DNA of 64,000 nt from Flavobacteriaceae bacterium. GTDB lineage: Bacteria > Bacteroidota > Bacteroidia > Flavobacteriales > Flavobacteriaceae. The stretch spans positions 1 through 64,000 of the forward strand of contig JALWTD010000017.1 of the NCBI GenBank assembly GCA_027082925.1, given 5' to 3'. Positions 45,755-54,275 of this stretch are shown here, piece by piece. Below the pieces are notes generated by a model. It saw only the letters and a list, made by a program, of their open reading frames with translations. It was not told the DNA's origin and did no database searches. Made by a program: the position numbers and the translations under genes. Positions within the stretch are counted from its first letter, which is position 1. The number at the start of each line of letters is the position of its first letter.

Positions 45755-46195
45755 ATGAAAAAATCAATATTACTATTAGGGTTAACTGCTCTTGTATTTA
45801 TGAGTTGTGGTGACGATAAAAAAACTACAAAAAAAGAAACTGAAACTAAAGTTGAAGTAAAAGAAGAAGTTAAAGCTGAAGCTGTAAAAGAAGAAGTTGC
45901 AGAAGCTACTACAGGAAATGTAGAGCTTGGTAAAAAACTTTTTACAGAAAAAACATGTGCTACTTGTCACCAAGCAGATGCTAAAGTAATTGGTCCTTCA
46001 ATTAAAGACATTAACAAAATATATACTGAAAAAAGTGCAGACATTGTTAAATTCTTAAAAGGAGAATCTGAAGCTATTGTAGATACTGACCCTGGTCAAG
46101 TAGCTATTATGAAAGCTAATTTAGATGGTTTTGTTAAAAATTTATCAGATGATGAATTAGCTGCAATATCAGCTTATATGAAAAGTGTAAAATAA
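45755..46195 (+). CDS. Cytochrome c lipoprotein
   Basis: A 146-residue monohaem cytochrome c. The lipoprotein signal ends at Cys18 (LVFMSCGDD). A highly charged Lys/Glu/Val linker (about 20-53) is followed by a c-type domain with CATCH (Cys68, Cys71, His72), and a probable axial Met in VAIMKANLDGF. The C-terminal helix is LSDDELAAISAYMKSV. It is an envelope-anchored electron carrier on a flexible tether. It is transcribed alone and followed by a hairpin. Confidence 0.92.
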   Translation: MKKSILLLGLTALVFMSCGDDKKTTKKETETKVEVKEEVKAEAVKEEVAEATTGNVELGKKLFTEKTCATCHQADAKVIGPSIKDINKIYTEKSADIVKFLKGESEAIVDTDPGQVAIMKANLDGFVKNLSDDELAAISAYMKSVK

Positions 46196-46221
46196 ACCAA
46201 CTTTTATATTATATAATTTTG

Positions 46222-46252
46222 AAAAGCATCTCTTTTTAAGGGATGTTTTTTT
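46222..46252 (+). terminator. Intrinsic terminator after the cytochrome c gene
   Basis: AAAAGCATCTC pairs with GGGATGTTTTT (G-T pairs included) and is followed by T residues. It ends only 13 nt before the next gene's -7 element. Confidence 0.65.
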
Positions 46253-46264
46253 ATGGTAAAATGG

Positions 46265-46272
46265 TACATTTG
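46265..46272 (+). promoter_or_regulatory. -7 element implying a near-leaderless transcript
   Basis: TACATTTG ends 4 nt before the ATG at 46277. Transcription normally starts about 5-8 nt after this box, so the mRNA would begin at or almost at the start codon. Confidence 0.5.
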
Positions 46273-46276
46273 CAAC

Positions 46277-47686
46277 ATGGCAAGAAAAAAGAAACAATAC
46301 ATATTTGAAAATATTGAAGTTATTGATGCTGGAGCTAAAGGAAAAAGTATAGCAAAAGCTCCTGACGGAAAGGTCATATTTTTGTCAAATGCAATTCCGG
46401 GAGATATTGTTGACATACGAACAGGACGAAAACGAAAAGCATATTACGAAGGAACAGCTATTAAATTTCACACATATTCTAACAAACGAACCTCACCTAT
46501 TTGTCAGCATTTTGAATATTGCGGAGGTTGTAAATGGCAGCATATGGAATACAAACATCAACTTTTTTATAAAGAAAAAGAAGTTGTAAACAACCTAACT
46601 AGAATTGGACATTTAGAATTACCTGAAGTTACGCCAATATTAGGTTGCGAAAATAGCTATTACTACAGAAACAAAATGGAGTTTTCGTTCTCTAGTAACA
46701 GATGGCTAACTCCTACAGAAATAAACAGCACTCAAGAAATAGATAATAGAAATGCATGCGGATTTCACATTGCAGGAATGTGGGATAAAATTTTAGATAT
46801 TACTACCTGTCATTTACAAGAAGAGCCTTCAAATCAAATTCGAAACTTTATTAAAGAGTACGGCATTGAAAATAATTTAGAATTTTATAATCCTAGAGCA
46901 CAAAGCGGATTTTTAAGAACTCTTATGATACGCATTTCTTCTATTGGTGAAATTATGTTGGTACTACAACTTTTCAAAGAAGATAAAAAACAACGTGAAG
47001 CATTGTTAAATGCCATTTCTGAAAAATTTCCTGAAATTACATCGTTACAATATGTTATCAATAGCAAAGGAAACGATACCTTATATGACCAAAATATTAT
47101 TCTTTTTAAAGGTAGAGATCATATTTTTGAAGAAATGGAAGGACTTAAATTTAAAATTGGTCCAAAATCTTTTTACCAAACCAATTCTAAACAAGCCTAC
47201 GAACTCTATAAAATCACTCGAGATTTTGCAAAACTCTCCGGAAATGAAATTGTATTCGATTTTTACACGGGAACCGGAACAATAGCACAATTTGTGGCAA
47301 AAAAAGCAAAAAAAGTAATTGGTGTAGAGTCTGTTCCTGAAGCCATTGAAGATGCAAAAAATAATGCAGCTTTTAACAACATTAAAAATGTTGAGTTTTT
47401 TGCAGGAGATATGAAAGAAGTATTTAACGATGATTTTATAAAACAACACGGGCAACCAGACGTTATTATTACAGATCCTCCAAGAGATGGTATGCATAAA
47501 AACGTTGTTGAAAAAATATTAAATATTAAGCCCAAGCGTGTGGTGTACGTTAGTTGTAATTCTGCAACACAAGCTAGAGATTTAGCTTTAATGAAAGAAC
47601 AATATAATATTGTTAAATTGCAGGCTGTAGATATGTTTCCGCAAACGCATCATGTTGAAAATGTGGTGTTGTTAGAACTAAAATAA
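46277..47686 (+). CDS. rlmD: 23S rRNA (uracil-C5)-methyltransferase, RlmD/RumA family
   Basis: A 469-residue SAM-dependent methyltransferase. It has an N-terminal TRAM-like domain, then an iron-sulfur cluster site (CQHFEYCGGCKWQHM), the SAM-binding FDFYTGTGTIAQFVAKKAKKVIGVE, DPPRDGMH, and catalytic YVSCNSATQARDLALM. The start was moved to the ATG at 46277 because the promoter box lies upstream of it. The exact uridine (1939 or 747) is not certain. It is followed 7 nt later by two envelope-protein genes typical of Bacteroidota. Confidence 0.92.
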   Translation: MARKKKQYIFENIEVIDAGAKGKSIAKAPDGKVIFLSNAIPGDIVDIRTGRKRKAYYEGTAIKFHTYSNKRTSPICQHFEYCGGCKWQHMEYKHQLFYKEKEVVNNLTRIGHLELPEVTPILGCENSYYYRNKMEFSFSSNRWLTPTEINSTQEIDNRNACGFHIAGMWDKILDITTCHLQEEPSNQIRNFIKEYGIENNLEFYNPRAQSGFLRTLMIRISSIGEIMLVLQLFKEDKKQREALLNAISEKFPEITSLQYVINSKGNDTLYDQNIILFKGRDHIFEEMEGLKFKIGPKSFYQTNSKQAYELYKITRDFAKLSGNEIVFDFYTGTGTIAQFVAKKAKKVIGVESVPEAIEDAKNNAAFNNIKNVEFFAGDMKEVFNDDFIKQHGQPDVIITDPPRDGMHKNVVEKILNIKPKRVVYVSCNSATQARDLALMKEQYNIVKLQAVDMFPQTHHVENVVLLELK

Positions 47687-47693
47687 ATTTTTT

Positions 47694-48143
47694 ATGAAAA
47701 AATACGTAATTGCACTGATTGTTTTACTGGCAATATTTGGTTGCGAAAAAGATGATATTTGCATTGAAGCAAATACCCCAAACCTTATTATTCGGTTTTA
47801 TGATGCAGCCAATCCTACACAACTAAAACAAGTTACTAATATGTATGTGTGGGCTTTAAACAAAGATAGTATTTATCAAAATGTGGCGTTAGACTCTATT
47901 GTAATTCCTCTTGATATAAATGCGAATACCACAACGTATTTTATTTCAAGTGATTTAGGCGAAGACGAAATTGAATTAAATTATACCAAAAAAGATATCT
48001 TTGTTTCTAGGTCATGCGGTTATAAAACCATTTTTGAAAACCTACAAGTAGCAAACAACACTGTAAATTGGATAAACAGTATCTCTATTAATAACTCAAC
48101 TATTGAAGATGAATCGAAAGCTCATTTACATATTTATCACTAG
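47694..48143 (+). CDS. DUF6452 family lipoprotein
   Basis: A 149-residue lipoprotein (Cys17, LLAIFGCEKDDIC). It has CIEANTPNLIIRFYDAANPTQLKQV, a pattern matching the DUF6452 family, then strands ending SCGYKTIFENL and a helix-poor tail. Two extra cysteines (about 22 and 114) might form a disulfide. It sits between the methyltransferase and DUF6048 genes; the three are probably co-transcribed. Function unknown. Confidence 0.78.
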   Translation: MKKYVIALIVLLAIFGCEKDDICIEANTPNLIIRFYDAANPTQLKQVTNMYVWALNKDSIYQNVALDSIVIPLDINANTTTYFISSDLGEDEIELNYTKKDIFVSRSCGYKTIFENLQVANNTVNWINSISINNSTIEDESKAHLHIYH

Positions 48144-48792
48144 TTTTTTTATCTCGCTTAATATCCAAGCCCAAGAAAACGATACTTTAAAAGTAAAAGA
48201 AAAGTATGGTTTACGATTGGGTATTGACCTTAGTAAGCCTATAAACGCTCTTTTAGATAAAAATATAAGCGGTTTTGAAATACAAGGTGATTTTCGTGTT
48301 TATAAAAACTATTACATCGCTGCAGAATTGGGATACGATGACAAAACAACCGATGAAGATTACCTGAACTTTACCACGCAAGGATCGTATATTAAAGTAG
48401 GTGTTAACTACAATGCCTATAAAAATTGGAAAGGTATGAATAATGAAGTTTTTGTAGGTGTTCGCTACGGACTTGGCTTTTTTAGTCAAACGTTAAACAG
48501 CTATACACCCAATGTAAGTGGAACTTATTTTATCCCTGCCACCACAGAGCCTAATACCAAATTTGAAAATTTAACCGCACAATGGGCCGAATTTATTTTT
48601 GGTATAAAAGTAGAAACACTTAAAAACTTTTATTTAGGAGCTAGTGTTAGTTTAAAAAGTATTATTAACACTAAAGAACCTGAAAATTTTAAAAATTTAT
48701 ACATTCCGGGATTCAATCGTGTGTATCTAAATAATACCGGTGTAGGTTTTAATTACACGTTAAGCTATCTTATTCCTCTATTTAAAAAATAA
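48103..48792 (+). CDS. DUF6048 family outer-membrane beta-barrel protein
   Basis: A 229-residue protein with a signal peptide (ending SLNIQAQE) and a beta-barrel pattern: YGLRLGIDLSKPINALLDKNISGFEIQGDFRVYKNYYIAAELGY, and a final strand YTLSYLIPLFKK. It matches DUF6048. It overlaps the preceding gene by about 40 nt in another frame; ATG at 48109 is an alternative start. The overlap supports coupled expression with the DUF6452 lipoprotein, perhaps its barrel partner. Confidence 0.8.
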   Translation: MKMNRKLIYIFITSFFISLNIQAQENDTLKVKEKYGLRLGIDLSKPINALLDKNISGFEIQGDFRVYKNYYIAAELGYDDKTTDEDYLNFTTQGSYIKVGVNYNAYKNWKGMNNEVFVGVRYGLGFFSQTLNSYTPNVSGTYFIPATTEPNTKFENLTAQWAEFIFGIKVETLKNFYLGASVSLKSIINTKEPENFKNLYIPGFNRVYLNNTGVGFNYTLSYLIPLFKK

Positions 48793-48794
48793 CA

Positions 48795-48965
48795 ATGTCA
48801 AAAAAAGTAATTTCATTTTTCACTTTCGGATTTTTCCTTCTTTTTACCGGCTTAATTTCTAAATTTTTTAATTGGTCGCAATCAAATATTATCATGGCTA
48901 CGGGGCTTCTTTTTGAACTTTTAGCTGCACTAATTTTTATTTCAGAAAAACTTAGAAAAAAGTAA
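48795..48965 (+). CDS. Small two-span membrane protein
   Basis: A 56-residue frame: MSKKVISFFTFGFFLLFTGLISKFF, a short polar turn NWSQSN, then IIMATGLLFELLAALIFISEKLRKK. Two membrane spans and basic ends are clear. It starts 2 nt after the DUF6048 stop, which supports it as the last gene of that operon. It resembles in layout the small GldL-like membrane proteins of the phylum, but it is too short to assign. Confidence 0.6.
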   Translation: MSKKVISFFTFGFFLLFTGLISKFFNWSQSNIIMATGLLFELLAALIFISEKLRKK

Positions 48966-49001
48966 ATGTTTTCCTTATTTTTGTAGGTATTTTTCGCAAA
49001 A

Positions 49002-49352
49002 ATGAGTAAAAAGAAATTAAATAGTTTAGAAGATCTTGGTGGATTTGTTTTTTCAACGAATACCGATTTTGAATTTAATCAAAATAAAGAGAAAGAAACC
49101 CTTCCTCCTTCACAACAGCATTTAGAAGCACTGTTCTCAAAAAAAGGAAGAGCAGGAAAAACAGTAACTGTTATAAGAGGTTTTGTTGGAAATGAAATCG
49201 ATTTAAAAGCACTTGCCAAATTATTAAAAACCAAATGCGGAGTTGGTGGTAGTGTTAAAGATTTTGAAATAATCATTCAGGGAAATTACAGAGATAAAAT
49301 TATGGATATCCTCAAACATGAAGGATATAATGTTAAACGTATAGGCGGATAA
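49002..49352 (+). CDS. SUI1/eIF1-family translation factor, YciH-like
   Basis: A 116-residue protein. A flexible N-terminus (about 1-45) is followed by the SUI1 fold: GKTVTVIRGFVGNEIDLKALAKLLKTKCGVGGSVKDFEIIIQGNYRDKIMDILKHEGYNVKRIGG. Bacterial homologues (YciH) can influence initiation fidelity. It is followed 4 nt later by a nucleoside phosphorylase gene; the two are likely co-transcribed. Confidence 0.9.
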   Translation: MSKKKLNSLEDLGGFVFSTNTDFEFNQNKEKETLPPSQQHLEALFSKKGRAGKTVTVIRGFVGNEIDLKALAKLLKTKCGVGGSVKDFEIIIQGNYRDKIMDILKHEGYNVKRIGG

Positions 49353-49356
49353 AATT

Positions 49357-50229
49357 ATGAATAAAATAGCAGCTTCAGAACTAATTCTTAACCCAGATGG
49401 AAGTATTTACCATTTGAATTTAAAACCAGAACACCTTGCTACAAATATTATTTTTGTAGGAGATCAAAATAGAGTTCCAAAAATAACTAAACACTTTGAT
49501 AGCATTGAGTTTGAAACTCAAAAACGTGAATTTAGAACCATTACAGGAACTTACAAAGGAACTCGAATTACCGTAATATCAACAGGTATTGGACCCGATA
49601 ATATTGATATTGTAATTAACGAGTTAGATGCACTAGCAAATATAAACTTCGAAACCAGAACCATTAAAAAAGAACACACACAACTCAATATTGTTAGAAT
49701 AGGTACATCGGGATCTTTACAAGATTATATTCCGGTAAACAGTTTTGTACTAGCCGGATATGGTATTGGATTTGACGGACTTCTACACTCTTACGATTGT
49801 AAAAATATTTTAGAAGCTGATATTGAAGATGCATTTATTAAACATACACAATGGGATGACAGAAAAGCCAGACCATATGTAGTAAAAAATAGCAGTGAAC
49901 TGCAAAAAAAACTTGAAAGCGAGCGTGTATTTGTTGGAATAACTGCAACTGCAGGAGGTTTTTACGGTCCTCAAGGACGTGTATTACGATTGGCTATTCA
50001 AGATCCTAATCTAAATAATAAAATAGACCATTTTGAGTTTAACGGACTAAGAATCACTAATTTAGAAATGGAAACTTCTGCCATTTATGGTTTATCTAAA
50101 CTTTTAGGTCATAATGCTTGTTCTATGAACGCTATTATTGCAAATAGAGCAAACGGTACGTTTAGTGAAAACCCTTACAAACCTGTTGAAGAATTAATCA
50201 AATATACATTAGACAAGCTTGTTTCGTAA
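49357..50229 (+). CDS. Nucleoside phosphorylase (uridine phosphorylase-like)
   Basis: A 290-residue enzyme of the PNP/UDP family, splitting nucleosides with phosphate. It has FVGDQNRVPKI (where family members usually have GDPxR), VISTGIGPDNIDIVINEL (phosphate/ribose site), RIGTSGSLQ and NLEMETSAIYGLSKLLGH (ribose-binding Met-Glu). The substitution of Asp-Pro by Asp-Gln in the phosphate loop is unusual. Base specificity is not certain. It is probably in the salvage pathway. Confidence 0.87.
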   Translation: MNKIAASELILNPDGSIYHLNLKPEHLATNIIFVGDQNRVPKITKHFDSIEFETQKREFRTITGTYKGTRITVISTGIGPDNIDIVINELDALANINFETRTIKKEHTQLNIVRIGTSGSLQDYIPVNSFVLAGYGIGFDGLLHSYDCKNILEADIEDAFIKHTQWDDRKARPYVVKNSSELQKKLESERVFVGITATAGGFYGPQGRVLRLAIQDPNLNNKIDHFEFNGLRITNLEMETSAIYGLSKLLGHNACSMNAIIANRANGTFSENPYKPVEELIKYTLDKLVS

Positions 50230-50276
50230 AATATAGTATCTTGTAAAACGTTTTATGTATAACTAAAAACTTAAAA

Positions 50277-50414
50277 ATGAAAAAAATTGGCATTCAAATT
50301 ATAGCTTTTACACTGCTTTTAGCACTATTCACGGCTTGCAAATCAACCAAAAAAGGGTGTGGTTTAACCAGTGATGCCACCAAGGTAGCGCAAAGCAAAA
50401 CAGTAAACAGCTAA
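50277..50414 (+). CDS. Very small lipoprotein
   Basis: A 45-residue frame: MKKIGIQIIAFTLLLALFTAC, with a clear lipobox (LFTAC, Cys21), followed by KSTKKGCGLTSDATKVAQS and NKTVNS-like polar residues. The complete signal and the terminator straight after it argue for a real gene. The mature peptide would be about 25 residues with one more cysteine. Confidence 0.6.
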   Translation: MKKIGIQIIAFTLLLALFTACKSTKKGCGLTSDATKVAQSKTVNS

Positions 50415-50436
50415 ATTAAATTGACTTCACGTATTT

Positions 50437-50467
50437 ACAAAAATCTGCCATTGAGCAGATTTTTGTG
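50437..50467 (+). terminator. Intrinsic terminator
   Basis: ACAAAAATCTGC pairs with GCAGATTTTTGT, loop CATTGA. It follows the small lipoprotein frame. Confidence 0.85.
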
Positions 50468-50513
50468 TTTTGTAAACTGTACAAATTAAACTTTCATTTC
50501 AACATAAAGCATG

Positions 50514-50521
50514 TATCTTTG
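50514..50521 (+). promoter_or_regulatory. -7 promoter element of the isomerase gene
   Basis: TATCTTTG, matching TAnnTTTG, 21 nt before the ATG at 50543. Confidence 0.55.
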
Positions 50522-50542
50522 TAGCGTTTAAAAAATAAGAAT

Positions 50543-51475
50543 ATGAACAACGGATTATACGCAAAATTTAATACTTCTAAAGGAGTTATTTTAGTTAACT
50601 TAGAATTTGAAAAAGCACCTGGTACTGTAGGTAACTTTGTTGCTTTAGCTGAAGGAAATTTAGAAAACAGTGCTAAACCACAAGGAAACCCATACTATAA
50701 CGGATTAAAATTTCATAGAGTAATACCTGATTTTATGATTCAAGGAGGATGTCCACTTGGAACCGGAACTGGAAACCCCGGGTATAGTTTTGATGATGAA
50801 TTTCACCCAGATTTAAAACATGATGCTCCTGGAATACTTTCTATGGCTAACTCAGGTCCTGCAACAAACGGAAGTCAGTTTTTTATTACACACGTGGCAA
50901 CACCGTGGTTAGATAATAAACATACCGTTTTTGGTAAGGTGATTGAAGGGCAAGATGTGGTAGATGCTATTGCTCAAGGTGACGAAATAAAATCTATTGA
51001 AATTATTAGAGTTGGCGAAGATGCTGAAAATTTTAACGCCGTAGAAGCTTTTAGAACTTTTGAAGGAGCTAGAGAAAAACGATTAGAAGAAGCCAAAAAA
51101 GCACAACAAAAATTAATGGATGAAGTAGCTGCAGGTTATGATGAAACACCTAGCGGATTGCGTTATAAAATTTTACAAAACGGAGACGGAAAAAAAGCCG
51201 AAAAAGGAAAAGGTGTTTCTGTACACTACAAAGGGCAATTACTTGATGGTACTGTATTTGATTCGTCTTATACTCGTAAAAAACCTATCGATTTTACATT
51301 GGGTATAGGACAAGTTATTCCTGGTTGGGATGAAGGCATTCAGTTACTTAAAGTTGGAGATAAAGCACGTTTGGTTATCCCTTCGCATTTAGCGTATGGA
51401 AGTCAAGGTGCCGGTGGAGTTATTCCTCCAGATGCCACTTTAATTTTTGATGTTGAGCTTATGGATGTAAAATAA
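50543..51475 (+). CDS. Cyclophilin-FKBP fusion peptidyl-prolyl isomerase
   Basis: A 310-residue protein joining two unrelated isomerases. Residues about 5-160 are cyclophilin: [69 protein letters not shown] helical linker follows (about 165-200, [25 protein letters not shown]). Residues about 205-310 are [88 protein letters not shown]. There is no signal peptide, so it acts in the cytoplasm. Confidence 0.95.
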   Translation: MNNGLYAKFNTSKGVILVNLEFEKAPGTVGNFVALAEGNLENSAKPQGNPYYNGLKFHRVIPDFMIQGGCPLGTGTGNPGYSFDDEFHPDLKHDAPGILSMANSGPATNGSQFFITHVATPWLDNKHTVFGKVIEGQDVVDAIAQGDEIKSIEIIRVGEDAENFNAVEAFRTFEGAREKRLEEAKKAQQKLMDEVAAGYDETPSGLRYKILQNGDGKKAEKGKGVSVHYKGQLLDGTVFDSSYTRKKPIDFTLGIGQVIPGWDEGIQLLKVGDKARLVIPSHLAYGSQGAGGVIPPDATLIFDVELMDVK

Positions 51476-51493
51476 ACACCTTTTAAAATACCT

Positions 51494-51529
51494 AAAAAAA
51501 GCATTGTTATCCTTAACAATGCTTTTTTA
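51494..51529 (+). terminator. Intrinsic terminator of the isomerase gene
   Basis: AAAAAAGCATTGTT pairs with AACAATGCTTTTTT, loop ATCCTT. Confidence 0.9.
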
Positions 51530-51627
51530 TTTTATACAATGCACTACAAAAACACAATGAAATTGAGTAAAAAATTGTTTATTTGCTGAAATTTTGTACT
51601 ATTAAGTTCAGTTAAAAGTCCAAACAA

Positions 51628-52092
51628 ATGAAAACACAAAAGCAATGGTTTGATGAATATGCAGTAAGCCATCAGCATACAATAAATCAAAAAATTCACT
51701 ACGTGTGTGTTCCTGCAATATTTTTTAGCATTGTAGGAATGTTTATGAGCATTAACCCAGCCCTTATAACTAGCAAAAGTAATTTACACCTGCCTATTGT
51801 TGAAAATTGGGCAACTGTACTGCTCTTAGTTCTACTCATTTTTTACATAAGGCTTTCCATAGGCACATTTATAAAAATGGCTCTATTTTCTACTATATGT
51901 CTAATAGGTAATTATTATATTTCAGCCGTTACTCATTTGTGCTATTTTTCATTAGTACTATTTGTAATTGCCTGGATAGGACAATTTTACGGCCATAAAT
52001 TAGAAGGAAAAAAACCGTCGTTTTTAAAAGATTTACAATTTTTATTAATAGGACCTGCGTGGGTTTTTGAAAAACTGACTAACAAACAATAA
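51628..52092 (+). CDS. DUF962/Mpo1-like membrane protein
   Basis: A 154-residue protein with about four spans. It starts KQWFDEYAVSHQHTINQKIHYVCVPAIFFSIVGMF and contains WIGQFYGHKLEGKKPSFLKDLQFLLIGPAWVFEKL, the conserved halves of the DUF962 family. The histidines (H18, H24 and the late GHK) are where yeast Mpo1, a 2-hydroxy fatty acid dioxygenase of this family, binds iron. An alpha-oxidation role here is therefore possible but unproven. Its stop overlaps the next gene by one base. Confidence 0.88.
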   Translation: MKTQKQWFDEYAVSHQHTINQKIHYVCVPAIFFSIVGMFMSINPALITSKSNLHLPIVENWATVLLLVLLIFYIRLSIGTFIKMALFSTICLIGNYYISAVTHLCYFSLVLFVIAWIGQFYGHKLEGKKPSFLKDLQFLLIGPAWVFEKLTNKQ

Positions 52093-53918
52093 TGAAAAAA
52101 ATAACGCAACTATCATTCTTTTTATTTATTAACATTCTATTATCACAAACTAAAGATTACGAAATAGTTAATACAGCTATAAATTCAAAATATGCCGAAA
52201 TAGGCGTAACCTACCTAAATGACAATAGCTTTATTTTTGCTTCGTCAAAAAAAGTTGAAGGCGATAAATCGTTTAAAAAAGATAGAAGAAGAAATAACAA
52301 ACAGTTGCACTTAGAGTTATACAGAGCCGAATCAACTGAAAATGGAGATGTAATCCAACTGGGAAGGTTTACTTCTGATGCCAATAATAAAATTTTTGAA
52401 TCTGACATCTCATTTACACCCGATTTTAAAACTGTTTACTTTACTTGGAACAACTATTACAATACTAAAAAGAGAAAAGATTCTGCTCGATGGAAAACAT
52501 TAAAAATAGTAAAAGCAACAATCAACGAAAATTTTGAAATTACAAATGTTGAAACACTCCCATTTAGCAGTAGCAAATACTCTATTAGATGTCCTGAAGT
52601 AAGCAAAGATGGCAAGAAGCTGTTTTTTGTGTCTGATATGCCGGGCGGTTATGGTGAAACCGATATTTATGTTGTTGATATTCTCAGTAACGGCACATAT
52701 AGCACTCCAAAAAACTTAGGACCAGCTGTAAACACTAGTAAAGCTGAATTTTTTCCATTTGTAGATAGCAATAATGTACTTTATTTCTCATCCTTTGGAC
52801 ACAAAGGAAAAGGAAGACTTGATATTTTTAAAAGTGAGTTTAAAGACAATCGTTATCAAAAGGCTGAAAACCTACCTGCACCGTTTAATAGTGCTTCTGA
52901 CGATTTTGCCTTTGTAATAAATTCGAATACAGATACCGGTTTTTTCACCTCCACAAGAAAAGGAAAAGGAGATGCCGATATCTTTGCCTTTAAGCCTAAG
53001 CACAAAAAATGTGAACAACTGCTTTCCGGAACAATTATAAATAAAATAACTTCCAAAAATATAGCACAGGTTACCATTTCACTACAACTAAATAATAAAG
53101 TTTTAAAATCTGAAATTGCAAATAACGGCCGTTTTAATTTCAAGTTAAAATGTAACAATACCTATAAAATAGTTGCTCAAAAAGAAAATTTTATACCTTC
53201 AGAAATTGAGATTACTACAAGCACAAAAAAGCAACATATTTCGCCTAAAATTAAGCTTATGCCTATAAAATGTGTACAATATGTTACCGGAAAAGTACTA
53301 GATGCTAAAACGCAAGAACCTCTTTCTGCTGCAACAGTCGTTATTTTTAAAAACAATGCGCCTTTAGATAGTATTTTACTAAATAAAAATGCTGAGTTTA
53401 AATACGAGTTAGATTGCAAAGCCGAATACAAAATAACGGCCTCTTTAAAAGATTACAGTAAAAACGAAACGTATATTTACACTTCAAACATTCCTAAAAC
53501 AGTACATAAAAAAACGCTTTTACTTACTCCAAGCGTTGAGTTTGTAACTGTTAAAGAGCAAAAAATGATAAAAACCAATCCTATTTATTTTGGTTTAGAT
53601 AGTGACAAGGTTTTATTAGATGCTGCTATTGAACTAGACAAAGTAGTTGCTATTTTAAAAAAATACCCTACAATTAAAATAGAAATTAAATCACACACCG
53701 ATAGTAGAGCTCCTGATAATTACAACTTAAAACTTTCAAATAAAAGAGCCATTGCTACCATAAATTACATTGTTTCAAAAGGAATTGACCCAAGCAGAGT
53801 ATCAGGAAAAGGGTATGGAGAAACGCAACTTATAAACAAGTGTAAAAACGGTGTAAGGTGTACCGAAACTGAACACAGAATGAATAGAAGAACTGAATTT
53901 ATAGTAATTGAAGAATAA
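52092..53918 (+). CDS. OmpA-family protein with PD40 repeats
   Basis: A 608-residue envelope protein. A signal peptide is followed by WD40-like PD40 beta-propeller repeats (about 50-305, with SFTPDFKTVYFTW, CPEVSKDGKKLFFVSDMPGGYGETDIYVV, FFPFVDSNNVLYFSSFGHKGKGRLDIF). Two carboxypeptidase-regulatory-like beta domains come next (about 310-470, beginning LLSGTII and YVTGKVLDA). A C-terminal OmpA peptidoglycan-binding domain (about 490-608) has EIKSHTDSRAPDNYNLKLSNKRA. The order propeller, regulatory-like domain, OmpA resembles PorE-like T9SS envelope proteins, but no TPR region is present. It probably anchors outer-membrane machinery to the wall. Confidence 0.85.
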   Translation: MKKITQLSFFLFINILLSQTKDYEIVNTAINSKYAEIGVTYLNDNSFIFASSKKVEGDKSFKKDRRRNNKQLHLELYRAESTENGDVIQLGRFTSDANNKIFESDISFTPDFKTVYFTWNNYYNTKKRKDSARWKTLKIVKATINENFEITNVETLPFSSSKYSIRCPEVSKDGKKLFFVSDMPGGYGETDIYVVDILSNGTYSTPKNLGPAVNTSKAEFFPFVDSNNVLYFSSFGHKGKGRLDIFKSEFKDNRYQKAENLPAPFNSASDDFAFVINSNTDTGFFTSTRKGKGDADIFAFKPKHKKCEQLLSGTIINKITSKNIAQVTISLQLNNKVLKSEIANNGRFNFKLKCNNTYKIVAQKENFIPSEIEITTSTKKQHISPKIKLMPIKCVQYVTGKVLDAKTQEPLSAATVVIFKNNAPLDSILLNKNAEFKYELDCKAEYKITASLKDYSKNETYIYTSNIPKTVHKKTLLLTPSVEFVTVKEQKMIKTNPIYFGLDSDKVLLDAAIELDKVVAILKKYPTIKIEIKSHTDSRAPDNYNLKLSNKRAIATINYIVSKGIDPSRVSGKGYGETQLINKCKNGVRCTETEHRMNRRTEFIVIEE

Positions 53919-53927
53919 ACTTAGCAC

Positions 53928-54275
53928 ATGAAACCAGAAATTTCCTTTAATGATTTTACAAAAGTTGATATTAGGGTAGGTACTATTATTGCCGTTAATG
54001 ATTTTCCAAAAGCGCATAAACCAGCCTACCAACTAACCATTGATTTTGGCGATTTAGGAATAAAAAAATCAAGTGCACAAATAACACAACTGTACACAAA
54101 AGAAGAATTGCTAAACAAACAAATATTGGCCATTGTAAACTTTAAAAAGAAACAAATTGCCAATTTTTTTAGCGAATGTTTAGTGCTTGGCGTTGCCAAC
54201 ACACAAAATCAAATTGTTTTATTAGAAGCTGCAGATAAATCTAATTCTATAAAAAATGGAGAACAAATAAATTAA
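53928..54275 (+). CDS. csaA: CsaA-like tRNA-binding domain protein
   Basis: A 115-residue OB-fold protein: FNDFTKVDIRVGTIIAVNDFPKAHKPAYQLTIDFGDLGIKKSSAQIT, then KQIANFFSECLVLGVANTQNQIVLLE. It matches CsaA, a small homodimeric relative of the tRNA-binding domain of MetRS, often described as a chaperone or secretion-linked factor. It starts 10 nt after the OmpA gene and its stop abuts the converging M14 peptidase gene. Confidence 0.92.
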   Translation: MKPEISFNDFTKVDIRVGTIIAVNDFPKAHKPAYQLTIDFGDLGIKKSSAQITQLYTKEELLNKQILAIVNFKKKQIANFFSECLVLGVANTQNQIVLLEAADKSNSIKNGEQIN

